In this document: positions 8,673 to 16,060 of the stretch, one piece after another
How the letters are laid out: every line of letters begins with the position of its first letter
How positions within the stretch are numbered: position 1 is the stretch's first letter
Assembly: GCA_034927285.1 (NCBI GenBank)
Contig: JAYFQF010000006.1
Location: 6,731-70,730, forward strand
Reading direction: 5' to 3'
Length of the DNA: 64,000 nt
Origin: JAYFQF01 sp034927285
Lineage (GTDB): Bacteria; Bacillota; Peptococcia; DRI-13; UBA5745
Program-made: the position numbers and the translations under genes
The notes under the pieces: generated by a model
Told to the model about the DNA's origin: nothing
What the model saw: the letters and a program-made list of their open reading frames with translations, nothing else
The model's database searches: none

Positions 8673-9551
8673 TCACACCTTTTCTTCCCGGGCCACGCCC
8701 AGCAGGCCGCTGGGCCGTACCAGCAGGATAACGATCAAAAGAGCAAATACCACGATGTCCCGGATGGTGGAAGAAAGATAGCCGGCGATCATGGTTTCCA
8801 TGATGCCCAGAAGCACCGAGCCCACGACCGCGCCGGCCAGGCTGCCCAGGCCGCCGAACACCGCCGCCACATAGGCTTTGGTGGTCAGGGCCCCCAACTG
8901 GGGATAAACGGTATATTTAGTTCCTAAAAAGAAGCCGGCCAGGCCGGCCAAAGCGCCGGCGACGATAAAGACAAAGCAGATCAGCCGGCTGGTGTTTACT
9001 CCCATCAGGCCCACCGTCTCCAGATCATAGGAAGCCGCCCGGATGGCCATGCCCTCCTTGGTCTTATTGATGATGTACAGCAGAATCAGCAGGAATAAAG
9101 AGCCCACCAGGGCCGCGAAAACATCCAGCAGGCTGACGCTCAGGGCGCCGATATTTACGGCGGTTACCGGCAGGATCTGCGGATAGGAGCGGAATTTGGC
9201 GCCGATAGTGGCGATCACTATATTTTCGCCGAAAATAGACATCCCCATGGAAGCGATGATGAAATATAACGTCGGATTGCCTTTTTCACGGATCGGTTTA
9301 TAGGCCGCTTTTTCCGCAATCGTTGCCACCAGGGCGCCGCCCAGTATGGCTCCCAAAAGCGCCAGAGGCAAAGGCAGCGCCATGATCACCAGAAAATAAA
9401 AGCCCACGTATGCTCCGGCGATAATAAAAGTGCTGTGGGCAAAATTTGAAAAAGACAAAATGCTGTAGATCAGGGAATAGCCGATCGCGATCAAGGCATA
9501 GACAAAGCCGATGGATATGCCGTTGATCAGCTGCTGGACAAATTTTATCAA
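8673..9551 (-). CDS. livH: branched-chain amino acid-type ABC permease LivH
   Basis: A 292-residue membrane permease with about eight hydrophobic helices, the LivH motifs NGISIGFVYALIAIGYSLIY and FGGLGSLAGAVVGSVLLG, and a C-terminal LLVRPSGLLG. The start is a TTG (MIKFVQQL) preceded by GAGAGGTGA. It lies 210 bases after the binding-protein gene, separated by a strong hairpin that may lower expression of the membrane and ATPase genes relative to the binding protein. Confidence 0.92.
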   Translation of the reverse strand: MIKFVQQLINGISIGFVYALIAIGYSLIYSILSFSNFAHSTFIIAGAYVGFYFLVIMALPLPLALLGAILGGALVATIAEKAAYKPIREKGNPTLYFIIASMGMSIFGENIVIATIGAKFRSYPQILPVTAVNIGALSVSLLDVFAALVGSLFLLILLYIINKTKEGMAIRAASYDLETVGLMGVNTSRLICFVFIVAGALAGLAGFFLGTKYTVYPQLGALTTKAYVAAVFGGLGSLAGAVVGSVLLGIMETMIAGYLSSTIRDIVVFALLIVILLVRPSGLLGVAREEKV

Positions 9552-9720
9552 GGGAACTCACCTCTCTTTTTCAGCCTCCCCGGGCCTGGAATCCGGATCC
9601 GGCGGTTACCGGACGGGATCTGAAGGCGTCCCGGCGAAGGCCGGGATTCTCCGGCAGTCCGGGATCTCCGGTGGCGGCCTGAACTTTTCAGCCGGGACGG
9701 GATCTCCGCTCAGGCCGGTT

Positions 9721-9750
9721 CCTCCGGCAGGCCAAAAGGCCTGCCGGAGG
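9721..9750 (-). terminator. strong hairpin (attenuator or mRNA stabiliser) after livJ
   Basis: CCTCCGGCAGGCC (9721-9733) and GGCCTGCCGGAGG (9738-9750) form a perfect 13-bp stem with a four-base loop, 10 bases past the livJ stop. There is no U-run on the minus strand. Such elements between a binding-protein gene and its permease genes usually protect the upstream mRNA segment or partly attenuate readthrough. Confidence 0.65.
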
Positions 9751-9760
9751 AGGCGCCGGT

Positions 9761-10927
9761 TTACTTTTCCGGAACAAACCGCTCGACAAAGTGATCCGAT
9801 CCGTCCTCCAGCAGCATAATGACCGCTTCCTTATTCAGCGGATTGTGGGTCTCGGGATCAATGGTAATCTTGGCGTGAAGCAGCTGAACATCCTTGGCGT
9901 TTTCAATGGCGGACCGGATAGCCTCCGGATCCGTGGAGCCCGCGGCCTCGATGCAGGACTTGATAAAATAAACCATATCGTAGCCCATAGCCACATTCAG
10001 CTCGGGGCTGACCTGATCCCCGTGGATTTCCCGGTATTTTTCCAGGACGCCCTCCAGGGCGGGGTCGGCCCAGGAAAAATGCTGCACGGTATAATACTGA
10101 TGGAGGTCCGGGCAAATTTCAAACATGGCGGGGGAAAAGGAGTCTCCGGCGATCATTACCACGTCCAGCCCCAGATCATAGGCCTGCTTGGCAATCAGAG
10201 AGTTTTCCTTATAGAGGTTCGGCACGAAAAGCACTTCCGGATTCTGGTCCTTGATTTCCGAAAGCTGAGCCCGGAAATCCACGTCGCCGCCGCGGAAAGC
10301 CAGCTTGGCCAGGACCGTGCCGCCCAGCTCGCTGTATTGCTCTTCAATACAGGTACAGATTCCGCTGGAATAGTCCGAAGTCACATCATAAAGGATAGCC
10401 GCCTTTTTCAGTCCCAGCTTGGTATAGGCATAGTCGGCGGCGATGGTGCCCTGATAGGGATCGGTAAAACAAAGACGGAAGGACCAGGGCTTTAACGTGC
10501 CGTCTTCTTCTTCCGTTACGTTGATATTGGTGGCAAAGGAAGCGATCTGAGGGACTTTGTTCTTGGCGCAGATGGAGCCCACGGCGATGGTAGGGCCGCT
10601 TAAGTTGCTGCCGGCCATAACGATCATTTTATCCTGCTCAACCCCTTTTTTTACCGCGTTTACCGAGTCGGCGGAATTACCGCGGCCGTCGTAAAACTCC
10701 AGGTTCAGGGGCTTGCCCAGGACCCCTCCCGCTTCGTTGATTTCCGCGGCGGCGATCTCGGCGCCGTTTTTTTCATCCATTCCCCACAGAGCGCTGTCGC
10801 CGGTGACATGCACCAGGTAGCCGATATTAACGGCTTCTTCTGCGGAGCCCCCGCCGCAGCCAGCCGTCAAAGTCGTTCCCAGCATCAAGAGCAGGACCGC
10901 GGCAATCAGTTTGGTTTGTTTTTTCAT
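9761..10927 (-). CDS. livJ: substrate-binding lipoprotein of the Liv-type ABC importer
   Basis: The start at 10927 is the second ATG, which has GGGAG at good spacing; the first ATG is too close. The N-terminus is a lipoprotein signal with lipobox LTAGC (Cys24). The mature part is a type I periplasmic-binding fold of the Leu/Ile/Val-binding family: VNIGYLVHVTGDSALWGM, then AAAEINEAGGVLGKPLNL, the GSNLSGPTIAVGSI hinge region, and a C-terminal DPETHNPLNKEAVIM segment. It captures the ligand outside the membrane and delivers it to LivHM. It follows a racemase-family gene in the same transcription unit. The ligand cannot be read from the sequence. Confidence 0.9.
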   Translation of the reverse strand: MKKQTKLIAAVLLLMLGTTLTAGCGGGSAEEAVNIGYLVHVTGDSALWGMDEKNGAEIAAAEINEAGGVLGKPLNLEFYDGRGNSADSVNAVKKGVEQDKMIVMAGSNLSGPTIAVGSICAKNKVPQIASFATNINVTEEEDGTLKPWSFRLCFTDPYQGTIAADYAYTKLGLKKAAILYDVTSDYSSGICTCIEEQYSELGGTVLAKLAFRGGDVDFRAQLSEIKDQNPEVLFVPNLYKENSLIAKQAYDLGLDVVMIAGDSFSPAMFEICPDLHQYYTVQHFSWADPALEGVLEKYREIHGDQVSPELNVAMGYDMVYFIKSCIEAAGSTDPEAIRSAIENAKDVQLLHAKITIDPETHNPLNKEAVIMLLEDGSDHFVERFVPEK

Positions 10928-10977
10928 CTTCATTCTCCCTTTCGCTGTCGGTTCGTGTGGTGTGGTGCAAACACATT

Positions 10978-11712
10978 TTATTGATTTACCTGGGGCCAGA
11001 TCCTCAACTTATCATTGGGGTCCATAAAAGCGATTTTACTGTGTCTCAGCTTGCAGGCTACCATGGCTTCGATGATTTTCAGCGGCGCTCCGGCAGGATC
11101 CACCACCGGTACCGGCAGATTGTCCCGATGGAGCCGGCCGTTCAATTTTTCCGCCATCCCCCCCAGACCCGTGCAGCCCAGAACAATGGTATCCGCCCCG
11201 TCCTCGAGAATCGCTTTCGTTGCGTATTCAAAAAGCTTCTCAAAAATCTGGCTGTCATTGTAAATTCCCAGCACCGGCGTATCTATGCTGCGTATGGAGG
11301 CGATCCTGCCGCTTTGAATGAGGTCCAGATTTTGTTTGCGGACTAACGGCAAAATATTGGGCATAATCGTCAGGATACTGATCCGCCGCCCCAGGCAAAG
11401 GGCCAGATTAATCGAGGCTTCACCGGCGCCTACCACAGGGTAGCGCACAGCCTCCTTTGCTCCGTCCAGCCCGGGATTAACAAAGCAATTGATGATAGCT
11501 CCGTCAAAGCCCTCCTTTTCCCCTTCTTCCGCCAAACGCAGCACCTCGGGAGCGCTCAGGGCCATATCATATTCACTCTCAATGGAACTGGGGCCGTAAG
11601 TCAGCCGCCTGGCTGCTATTTCCGTGCCGGCAGCGGCAAAGGGTTGAAAAATCGCCTCTTCCAAGGCGTCCTCCCGATCGGAAACAATGGGGCGGATCAA
11701 TAGTATTTTCAT
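10978..11712 (-). CDS. Asp/Glu/hydantoin racemase family protein (cluster copy 1)
   Basis: The start at 11712 is chosen because GGAGGAGG lies eight bases before ATGAAAATA. The 244-residue protein has both catalytic-cysteine motifs, AIINCFVNPGLDGA and IVLGCTGLGGMAEK, plus the PSSIESEYD segment of hydantoin racemase-like enzymes. It is the first gene after the sigma-54 promoter and is clearly paralogous to 4332-5060; both carry NCF-(A/V)-(D/N)-PG-(V/L)-DG and LGCTG. Two racemases of the same family in one operon suggest either different substrates or a heteromeric enzyme. Confidence 0.83.
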   Translation of the reverse strand: MKILLIRPIVSDREDALEEAIFQPFAAAGTEIAARRLTYGPSSIESEYDMALSAPEVLRLAEEGEKEGFDGAIINCFVNPGLDGAKEAVRYPVVGAGEASINLALCLGRRISILTIMPNILPLVRKQNLDLIQSGRIASIRSIDTPVLGIYNDSQIFEKLFEYATKAILEDGADTIVLGCTGLGGMAEKLNGRLHRDNLPVPVVDPAGAPLKIIEAMVACKLRHSKIAFMDPNDKLRIWPQVNQ

Positions 11713-11749
11713 CAAAAGTCCTCCTCCTGGTCTGTTTATTTCGATATTT

Positions 11750-11765
11750 TGCAATATTTATGCCA
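11750..11765 (-). promoter_or_regulatory. sigma-54 (-24/-12) promoter of the racemase-liv-DUF917-ald cluster
   Basis: On the minus strand the sequence reads TGGCATAAATATTGCA: TGGCA and TTGC with the exact -24/-12 spacing of sigma-54 promoters (consensus TGGCAC-N5-TTGC). It lies 38 bases upstream of the racemase ATG, and the next gene upstream encodes a sigma-54 activator. Confidence 0.85.
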
Positions 11766-11842
11766 TCCTGCGTTTTTTTGCAAAATAAGTCAAAAGACTC
11801 TGGAATATCCGGGAATAAAAGAGCTTTTTCCCCTCTTGCGGC

Positions 11843-11881
11843 CCAAAAGAAAACATCTTCCCGCTATTGCTGGAAGATGTT
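11843..11881 (-). terminator. terminator of the sigma-54 activator gene
   Basis: AACATCTTCC (11852-11861) pairs with GGAAGATGTT (11872-11881). On the minus strand the stem is followed by TTTCTTTT. It insulates the activator gene from the sigma-54 promoter downstream. Confidence 0.75.
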
Positions 11882-11949
11882 TTTACAAAACGTAAATAAT
11901 ATTTACAAAATCCGGACTTCATTCTCTCCTTTGTAAAAAACCTTTACAG
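11882..11949. promoter_or_regulatory. candidate upstream activating sequences for the sigma-54 activator
   Basis: TTTACAAA occurs at 11882-11889 and 11902-11909 and as its complement TTTGTAAA at 11930-11937. A perfect 15-bp palindrome GTAAATAATATTTAC lies at 11892-11906. The cluster sits about 120-180 bases upstream of the -24 element, the usual enhancer distance, and extends into the 3' end of the activator gene. Confidence 0.5.
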
Positions 11950-13542
11950 CCCCTTGGCTAATCCGTATTTCCTGATTTTCTGGATCACCGAGGTGTGGGA
12001 TATCCCCAGCAAGGCGGCAATGTCCCTGGAAGAGGAAGCCTGCTTCAGAGCGCCGGTCAAATATTCTTTTTCCAGCCGGGCGATCTCGTCGTTTAAAGAA
12101 ACCGGCAAGGAACGGGTCAACTCCTGTCCGCGGTCTACTCCTTTTGCTTTTTCTTCCTCCGGAACACCGCCGCTGCCCAGAGAAGAATTGTTATCCAGCA
12201 TCAGATGCTCCCTGCGGATGGTATGATCCGCCAGATATACCGCCCGTTCGATAACGTTGCGGAGTTCCCTGATATTTCCGGGCCAATCGTATTGCTCCAG
12301 AAAGCTCATGGCTTCGCCGGAAATCTTTAAGTCCGGCTTTTCCGCTTCTTTGGCCAGGGTCGCCAGGAAGTACCGGGCCAGGGGCAGGACGTCCTCCCGG
12401 CGCTGACGCAGGGGCGGAATGAAGATCGGGATCACGTTCAGCCGGAAATAAAGATCTTTCCGGAAGCTGTTCTGAGCCACCATCTCTTCCAGATTCTTGT
12501 TTGTGGCGGAGATGATCCGGATATCGATATCCACTTCCTGTACGCCGCCTACCCGCCGGATTTTTCTTTCCTGGATGGCCCGCAGGATCTTCGCCTGCAG
12601 AATCAGCGGCATATCGCCGATTTCATCCAAAAATAAGGTGCCTTCCGAGGCCATTTCGAAAAGCCCGGGTTTCCCGGTATTGCTGGCGCCGGTGAAGGCG
12701 CCTTTCTCATAGCCGAAGAACTCGCTTTCCATCAGACTGTCGGGAATGGACGCGCAGTTTGCCGCCACAAAAAGCCCCTGATGCCGGCGGCTGCTTTGAT
12801 GGATGGCCCTGGCAAACAGTTCCTTGCCCGTGCCCGACTCGCCGTAAAGCAAAATGCTGGAATTGCTCCTGGCGGCCTGCAATCCCAGGTTTATGGCATT
12901 TTTGATTCCCCGGCTGGAGCCGATGATATCCTCGAAGGTATACATAGCGGGCCTGGACAAAGCGTTGTACAGGCTGCGCACTTTTTTCATGTCTTTGATG
13001 ATAAACAGATAGCCGATGATCCTTTTCTGCCCGCTGTCCATGGGGATGATTTCCGCCAAATAAGTTTCTTTTTTCTGCTCCCGTTTATAAATGAAGTCCA
13101 GATTATACTTTTCTCCCCGGAGCCCCTGGAGATCCACGGTGATGGGCAGCACCTCGCTGTACAGCCGTCCGGCAAGCCCCTTGCCGTCCTTATGGTCAAA
13201 AATTTTCTGAGCCAGCTGGTTATGGAAAGTGATCCTGCCTTCCTTATTGGTGGCCAAAACTATTTCATCTATATTGTCGATGATGGTCTCCAATTCCCGG
13301 GACTGCTTTTCAAATTCCATCAGGTCCACTTCCACGATATCATAGACAACCGGATATTCCTCCATTACCCGGCGGCAAAACTCCCGCCAGGGAATATGCG
13401 GCCGCCAGTAAACCTTCAGATAGGTATAACGCTTGACCTCCACGGCCATAACATTAATATCCAGATCCCTGGCAATACCCAGAATACCGTGAACCATCCC
13501 CAAAATGTCGATATCGCTGATAAACTTAAAGCGTTTTTCCAC
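11944..13542 (-). CDS. sigma-54-dependent transcriptional activator (PAS, AAA+, Fis HTH)
   Basis: Domain order: an N-terminal region of about 100 residues without a receiver domain (ISDIDILGMVHGILGIARDL, possibly ligand-sensing), a PAS domain near residues 110-210, the AAA+ sigma-54 interaction domain with Walker A GESGTGKE, the sigma-54-contact loop GAFTGA and a Walker B-type LFLDEIGDM, then a C-terminal Fis-type helix-turn-helix (ALLGISHTSVIQKIRKYG). It should activate the sigma-54 promoter at 11750-11765 in response to a metabolite or redox signal. The start is ambiguous: GTG at 13542 follows AGGGGGG, whereas ATG at 13566 follows AGAAGG and would give eight more residues. The gene diverges from tyrS. 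Confidence 0.9.
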   Translation of the reverse strand: MEKRFKFISDIDILGMVHGILGIARDLDINVMAVEVKRYTYLKVYWRPHIPWREFCRRVMEEYPVVYDIVEVDLMEFEKQSRELETIIDNIDEIVLATNKEGRITFHNQLAQKIFDHKDGKGLAGRLYSEVLPITVDLQGLRGEKYNLDFIYKREQKKETYLAEIIPMDSGQKRIIGYLFIIKDMKKVRSLYNALSRPAMYTFEDIIGSSRGIKNAINLGLQAARSNSSILLYGESGTGKELFARAIHQSSRRHQGLFVAANCASIPDSLMESEFFGYEKGAFTGASNTGKPGLFEMASEGTLFLDEIGDMPLILQAKILRAIQERKIRRVGGVQEVDIDIRIISATNKNLEEMVAQNSFRKDLYFRLNVIPIFIPPLRQRREDVLPLARYFLATLAKEAEKPDLKISGEAMSFLEQYDWPGNIRELRNVIERAVYLADHTIRREHLMLDNNSSLGSGGVPEEEKAKGVDRGQELTRSLPVSLNDEIARLEKEYLTGALKQASSSRDIAALLGISHTSVIQKIRKYGLAKGL

Positions 13543-13584
13543 CGGGATCCCCCCTTTTCGGATCATCCTTACCTTCTGGCTCTA

Positions 13585-13614
13585 ATTTTAATTGTTTTCC
13601 TTTGCATGTGTCAA
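13585..13614 (-). promoter_or_regulatory. sigma-A promoter of the sigma-54 activator gene
   Basis: TTGACA (13614-13609), an 18-base spacer and TAAAAT (13590-13585) on the minus strand. Its -35 region is adjacent to, and interleaved with, that of the divergent tyrS promoter. Confidence 0.6.
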
Positions 13615-13630
13615 ATAAATGGACTATAAT
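13602..13630 (+). promoter_or_regulatory. sigma-A promoter of tyrS
   Basis: TTGCAT (13602-13607), 17 bases, TATAAT (13625-13630). The predicted leader to the TTG start at 13708 is only about 70 bases, too short for a T-box. Confidence 0.7.
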
Positions 13631-13707
13631 AGTTTTGTGCCGGCCCCGGAAGACGGCTTTTGCCGGCGGCGGCCGGCCGGAGAAAAAATGAATTAGGAGT
13701 GAGTTTG

Positions 13708-14940
13708 TTGAGTAATGTTCTGGATGTACTGGAGGAAAGAGGCTATTTAGAGCAGGCTACCCATCCCGAGGAACTGCGGGAGCTGCTGGGGAAGGAATCG
13801 GTTACCTTTTATATCGGTTTTGACCCTACCGCCGACAGCCTTCATGTAGGGCATTTCGTTCAGATCATGGTCATGATGCACATGCAGCGGCATGGTCACC
13901 GGCCCATCGCTCTTCTGGGCGGCGGCACCGGCATGGTGGGCGATCCCTCCGGCCGGTCCGATATGCGGAATATGCTGACTCCCCAGCAGATCAAGCATAA
14001 TGTGGAATCCTTCAGGAAGCAGATGTCCCGCTTCATTGACTTCGACGGGGGCAAAGCCCTGATGGTGGATAACGCCGATTGGCTGACCAAGCTGAATTAT
14101 ATTGACTTTCTGAGAGACATCGGCAGCCAGTTTTCCGTAAACCGGATGCTCAGCGCCGAATGCTTCAAAACCCGTATGGCCACGGAAAACGGCCTTTCCT
14201 TCCTGGAATTCAATTACATGCTGATGCAGGCCTACGACTTTCTGGAGCTCTACCGCCGGCATGGCTGCAAGATCCAGTTCGGCGGCAACGATCAGTGGTC
14301 CAATATCATCGCCGGCGTGGATCTGGTACGCCGTCTGGATAAAGGCAGCGCTTTTGGCATGACCTTTAAGCTCCTGCTGAAAAGCGACGGCACCAAAATG
14401 GGCAAAACCGCCGGCGGCGCCGTCTGGCTGGATCCTGAAAAGACTTCTCCCTACGATTTCTATCAATACTGGAGAAATGTCGATGATCCCGACGTGGAAA
14501 ACTGCCTGTCCCTCCTGACTTTCCTGCCCATGGAGGAGGTCCGCCGCCTGGGCTCCCTGGAGGGCAGCGAGATTAATAAAGCCAAGCAAATTCTGGCTTA
14601 TGAGGTAACCAAGCTGGTCCACGGCCAGGAGGAAGCCGAGAAGGCCCAGGCCGCCGCCCAGGAGGTCTTTGGCGGCTCCGGCGTCAGCCAGGATATGCCC
14701 ACCACAAAGCTCGCCGCCGCAGTCCTGGATAAAGGCATTGACGCCGCCACCGTATTAGTGGAAACCGGTCTTTGCCCCAGCAAAGGCGAGGCCCGCCGGC
14801 TGATTGCCCAAAAAGGCGTTTCTCTCTGGGACCGGCCCATCGAATCTTTCGATCAGCTCATCAGCAGCGCCGATATGAAAGAGGGCGCTATCATCCTGAA
14901 AAAAGGCAAGAAAACCTATCACAAAATCATTGTGGGATAA
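13708..14940 (+). CDS. tyrS: tyrosyl-tRNA synthetase
   Basis: The start is the TTG at 13708, eight bases after AGGAG; an ATG-led extension to 13660 lacks a ribosome-binding site. The 410-residue class I synthetase has the HIGH-type motif DSLHVGHFVQI with GFDPTA just before it, the tyrosine-binding and tRNA motifs GGNDQWSNI and MLMQAYDFLELY, the KMSKS-type loop GTKMGKTAGG and a C-terminal S4 RNA-binding domain (ETGLCPSKGEARRLI). It charges tRNA-Tyr in the cytosol. The KTAGGAVWL and LMQAYDF segments fit the TyrZ-like branch. Many Bacillota regulate tyrS by a tyrosine T-box, but no such leader is present here. Confidence 0.95.
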   Translation: MSNVLDVLEERGYLEQATHPEELRELLGKESVTFYIGFDPTADSLHVGHFVQIMVMMHMQRHGHRPIALLGGGTGMVGDPSGRSDMRNMLTPQQIKHNVESFRKQMSRFIDFDGGKALMVDNADWLTKLNYIDFLRDIGSQFSVNRMLSAECFKTRMATENGLSFLEFNYMLMQAYDFLELYRRHGCKIQFGGNDQWSNIIAGVDLVRRLDKGSAFGMTFKLLLKSDGTKMGKTAGGAVWLDPEKTSPYDFYQYWRNVDDPDVENCLSLLTFLPMEEVRRLGSLEGSEINKAKQILAYEVTKLVHGQEEAEKAQAAAQEVFGGSGVSQDMPTTKLAAAVLDKGIDAATVLVETGLCPSKGEARRLIAQKGVSLWDRPIESFDQLISSADMKEGAIILKKGKKTYHKIIVG

Positions 14941-14981
14941 AGACAGGCTTTGGGCTTGCCCGGGTCTGCCTCCAAGAACAG

Positions 14982-15045
14982 AAATGCTCCCTTCAGAAAA
15001 CAGACGGCAAAAGCCATCCGAAACCTGAAGGGAGCATTTTGGTTT
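14982..15045. terminator. bidirectional terminator between tyrS and the GAP-family gene
   Basis: AAATGCTCCCTTCAG (14982-14996) pairs with CTGAAGGGAGCATTT (15025-15039), a 15-bp stem enclosing a short inner GGC/GCC-containing segment. T-rich sequence follows on the plus strand. Confidence 0.75.
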
Positions 15046-15089
15046 GAAGAGACCTCTGTTCCGGCAGCTTTTCTGCCCGCTGGTCCCGG

Positions 15090-15818
15090 CTACTTAAACA
15101 GCTGAGATACCGGATGAAGAATCAGCAGGCAGCCGATAACGCCAAAGAGGACCGGGGCAAGGACATTGGCCCACTTTGTCATTTCAGCCTTGATTACCGT
15201 ATACAGCCGGTCAAACTTATCCCGGGCATGGAGATATATGAAATATAAAATCAGCAGAGGCAAGGTGTAGATGATATTATAGACGATAAGAATAAATGCC
15301 GTCTGGAGAAGCGAGGGGCCATAGTTAAAAACGGCCCCCAAAAAGGCAAAATACGGAAACGCGCTCGTCAATTCCGAGATGGTGGCTCCTATGCCTAAGG
15401 CCACTAAGGCCCCCGGGGAAACGGATTTTATTTTCTGCGCCGCCGCCGCTTCGTCACTGGCGTTTTTCCCACCTCCGTGTAAGGAGCGGACCTGCTTTTT
15501 CAACGCCTCAATCTTATTGTTTTGGATAAAACAACTTCCTGCAATCAGAAGGGCTATCCCCAGGATCAGTTCAAGGCTGAAAAGGAACGGACCGTACTTG
15601 GCCATTAGCTTTTTTAACAAATCGGCGATAAACGAGACCAACCCCAGATAAGCCACAAAACCGCCGGCCAGATTGGTAAGTCCGGTGGGGATGATAAAGT
15701 ACAAAATATCCCTGGGCTTTTTCACCATTCCCTGCAGGACGAATTGCTGTGTGATGGCAATCGGGTTAAGGCTGTCTACTGCGCTTGCAATAATTGTCGA
15801 AAGCAATAATCCCAACAT
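15090..15818 (-). CDS. GAP/LysE-like family membrane transporter under guanidine-I riboswitch control
   Basis: A 242-residue protein with about six hydrophobic segments. The N-terminal SAVDSLNPIAI motif within the first helix is typical of the GAP (Sap) family in the LysE/DsbD-like transporter superfamily. A charged cytoplasmic loop (residues about 100-135, KKQVRSLHGGGKNASDE) separates two three-helix halves, and the second half repeats a polar motif as LGIGATISELTSAFPY. The start has a strong AAAGGAGG. Its leader contains a ykkC-class riboswitch with a terminator, so the gene should be expressed when guanidine (or the specific ykkC ligand) accumulates. An exporter for guanidinium or a guanidino compound is the natural inference. 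The family assignment is moderate; the substrate is inferred from regulation only. Confidence 0.7.
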   Translation of the reverse strand: MLGLLLSTIIASAVDSLNPIAITQQFVLQGMVKKPRDILYFIIPTGLTNLAGGFVAYLGLVSFIADLLKKLMAKYGPFLFSLELILGIALLIAGSCFIQNNKIEALKKQVRSLHGGGKNASDEAAAAQKIKSVSPGALVALGIGATISELTSAFPYFAFLGAVFNYGPSLLQTAFILIVYNIIYTLPLLILYFIYLHARDKFDRLYTVIKAEMTKWANVLAPVLFGVIGCLLILHPVSQLFK

Positions 15819-15835
15819 ATCTTTTCCTCCTTTTA

Positions 15836-15965
15836 GTCAAAAAAATAAGCCCGGGAGTAATCAATTACTCCTGGGCTTTTATCCCACCGTGTACACACTC
15901 TCTAAGAATGTGCGTTTTCTCTTGGACCAGACTAATATTCGCTATTACGGAACCCTAGAAAACGA
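15836..15965 (-). ncRNA. guanidine-I (ykkC class) riboswitch with expression-platform terminator
   Basis: On the minus strand the conserved blocks occur in order: TCTAGGGTTCCG (15959-15948), a TAATA/TATTA hairpin, CTGGTCCAAGAGAAAACGCAC, ACACGGTGGGA and AAAAGCCCAGGAG. This is the ykkC consensus with one substitution (CCAAGAG for CCGAGAG). The last block is also the 5' arm of a 15-bp terminator stem (15864-15878 with 15847-15861) followed by seven Ts. Aptamer folding and terminator folding therefore exclude each other, giving an ON switch when ligand is bound. ACACGG and the overall layout fit subtype 1 (guanidine) better than the ppGpp or PRPP subtypes, but ligand class was not tested. Confidence 0.88.
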
Positions 15966-15991
15966 AATGCTATTTATCTGTATCTCGGCCT

Positions 15992-16020
15992 ATCTTAGCA
16001 AAAAACAGGAATAGTGTCAA
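15992..16020 (-). promoter_or_regulatory. promoter of the riboswitch-GAP transcription unit
   Basis: TTGACA (16020-16015), a 17-base spacer and TAAGAT (15997-15992) on the minus strand. The predicted start is about 20 bases upstream of the first conserved aptamer block. Confidence 0.75.
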
Positions 16021-16060
16021 TGCCGGCACAAGGTTTTTCCGGCTAAAATTTACCGCCTGA

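Noticed and set aside
13630..13707. Possible tyrosine T-box upstream of tyrS
   Set aside because: The leader is too short and lacks the T-box sequence (AGGGTGGNACCGCG-like) and specifier stem.
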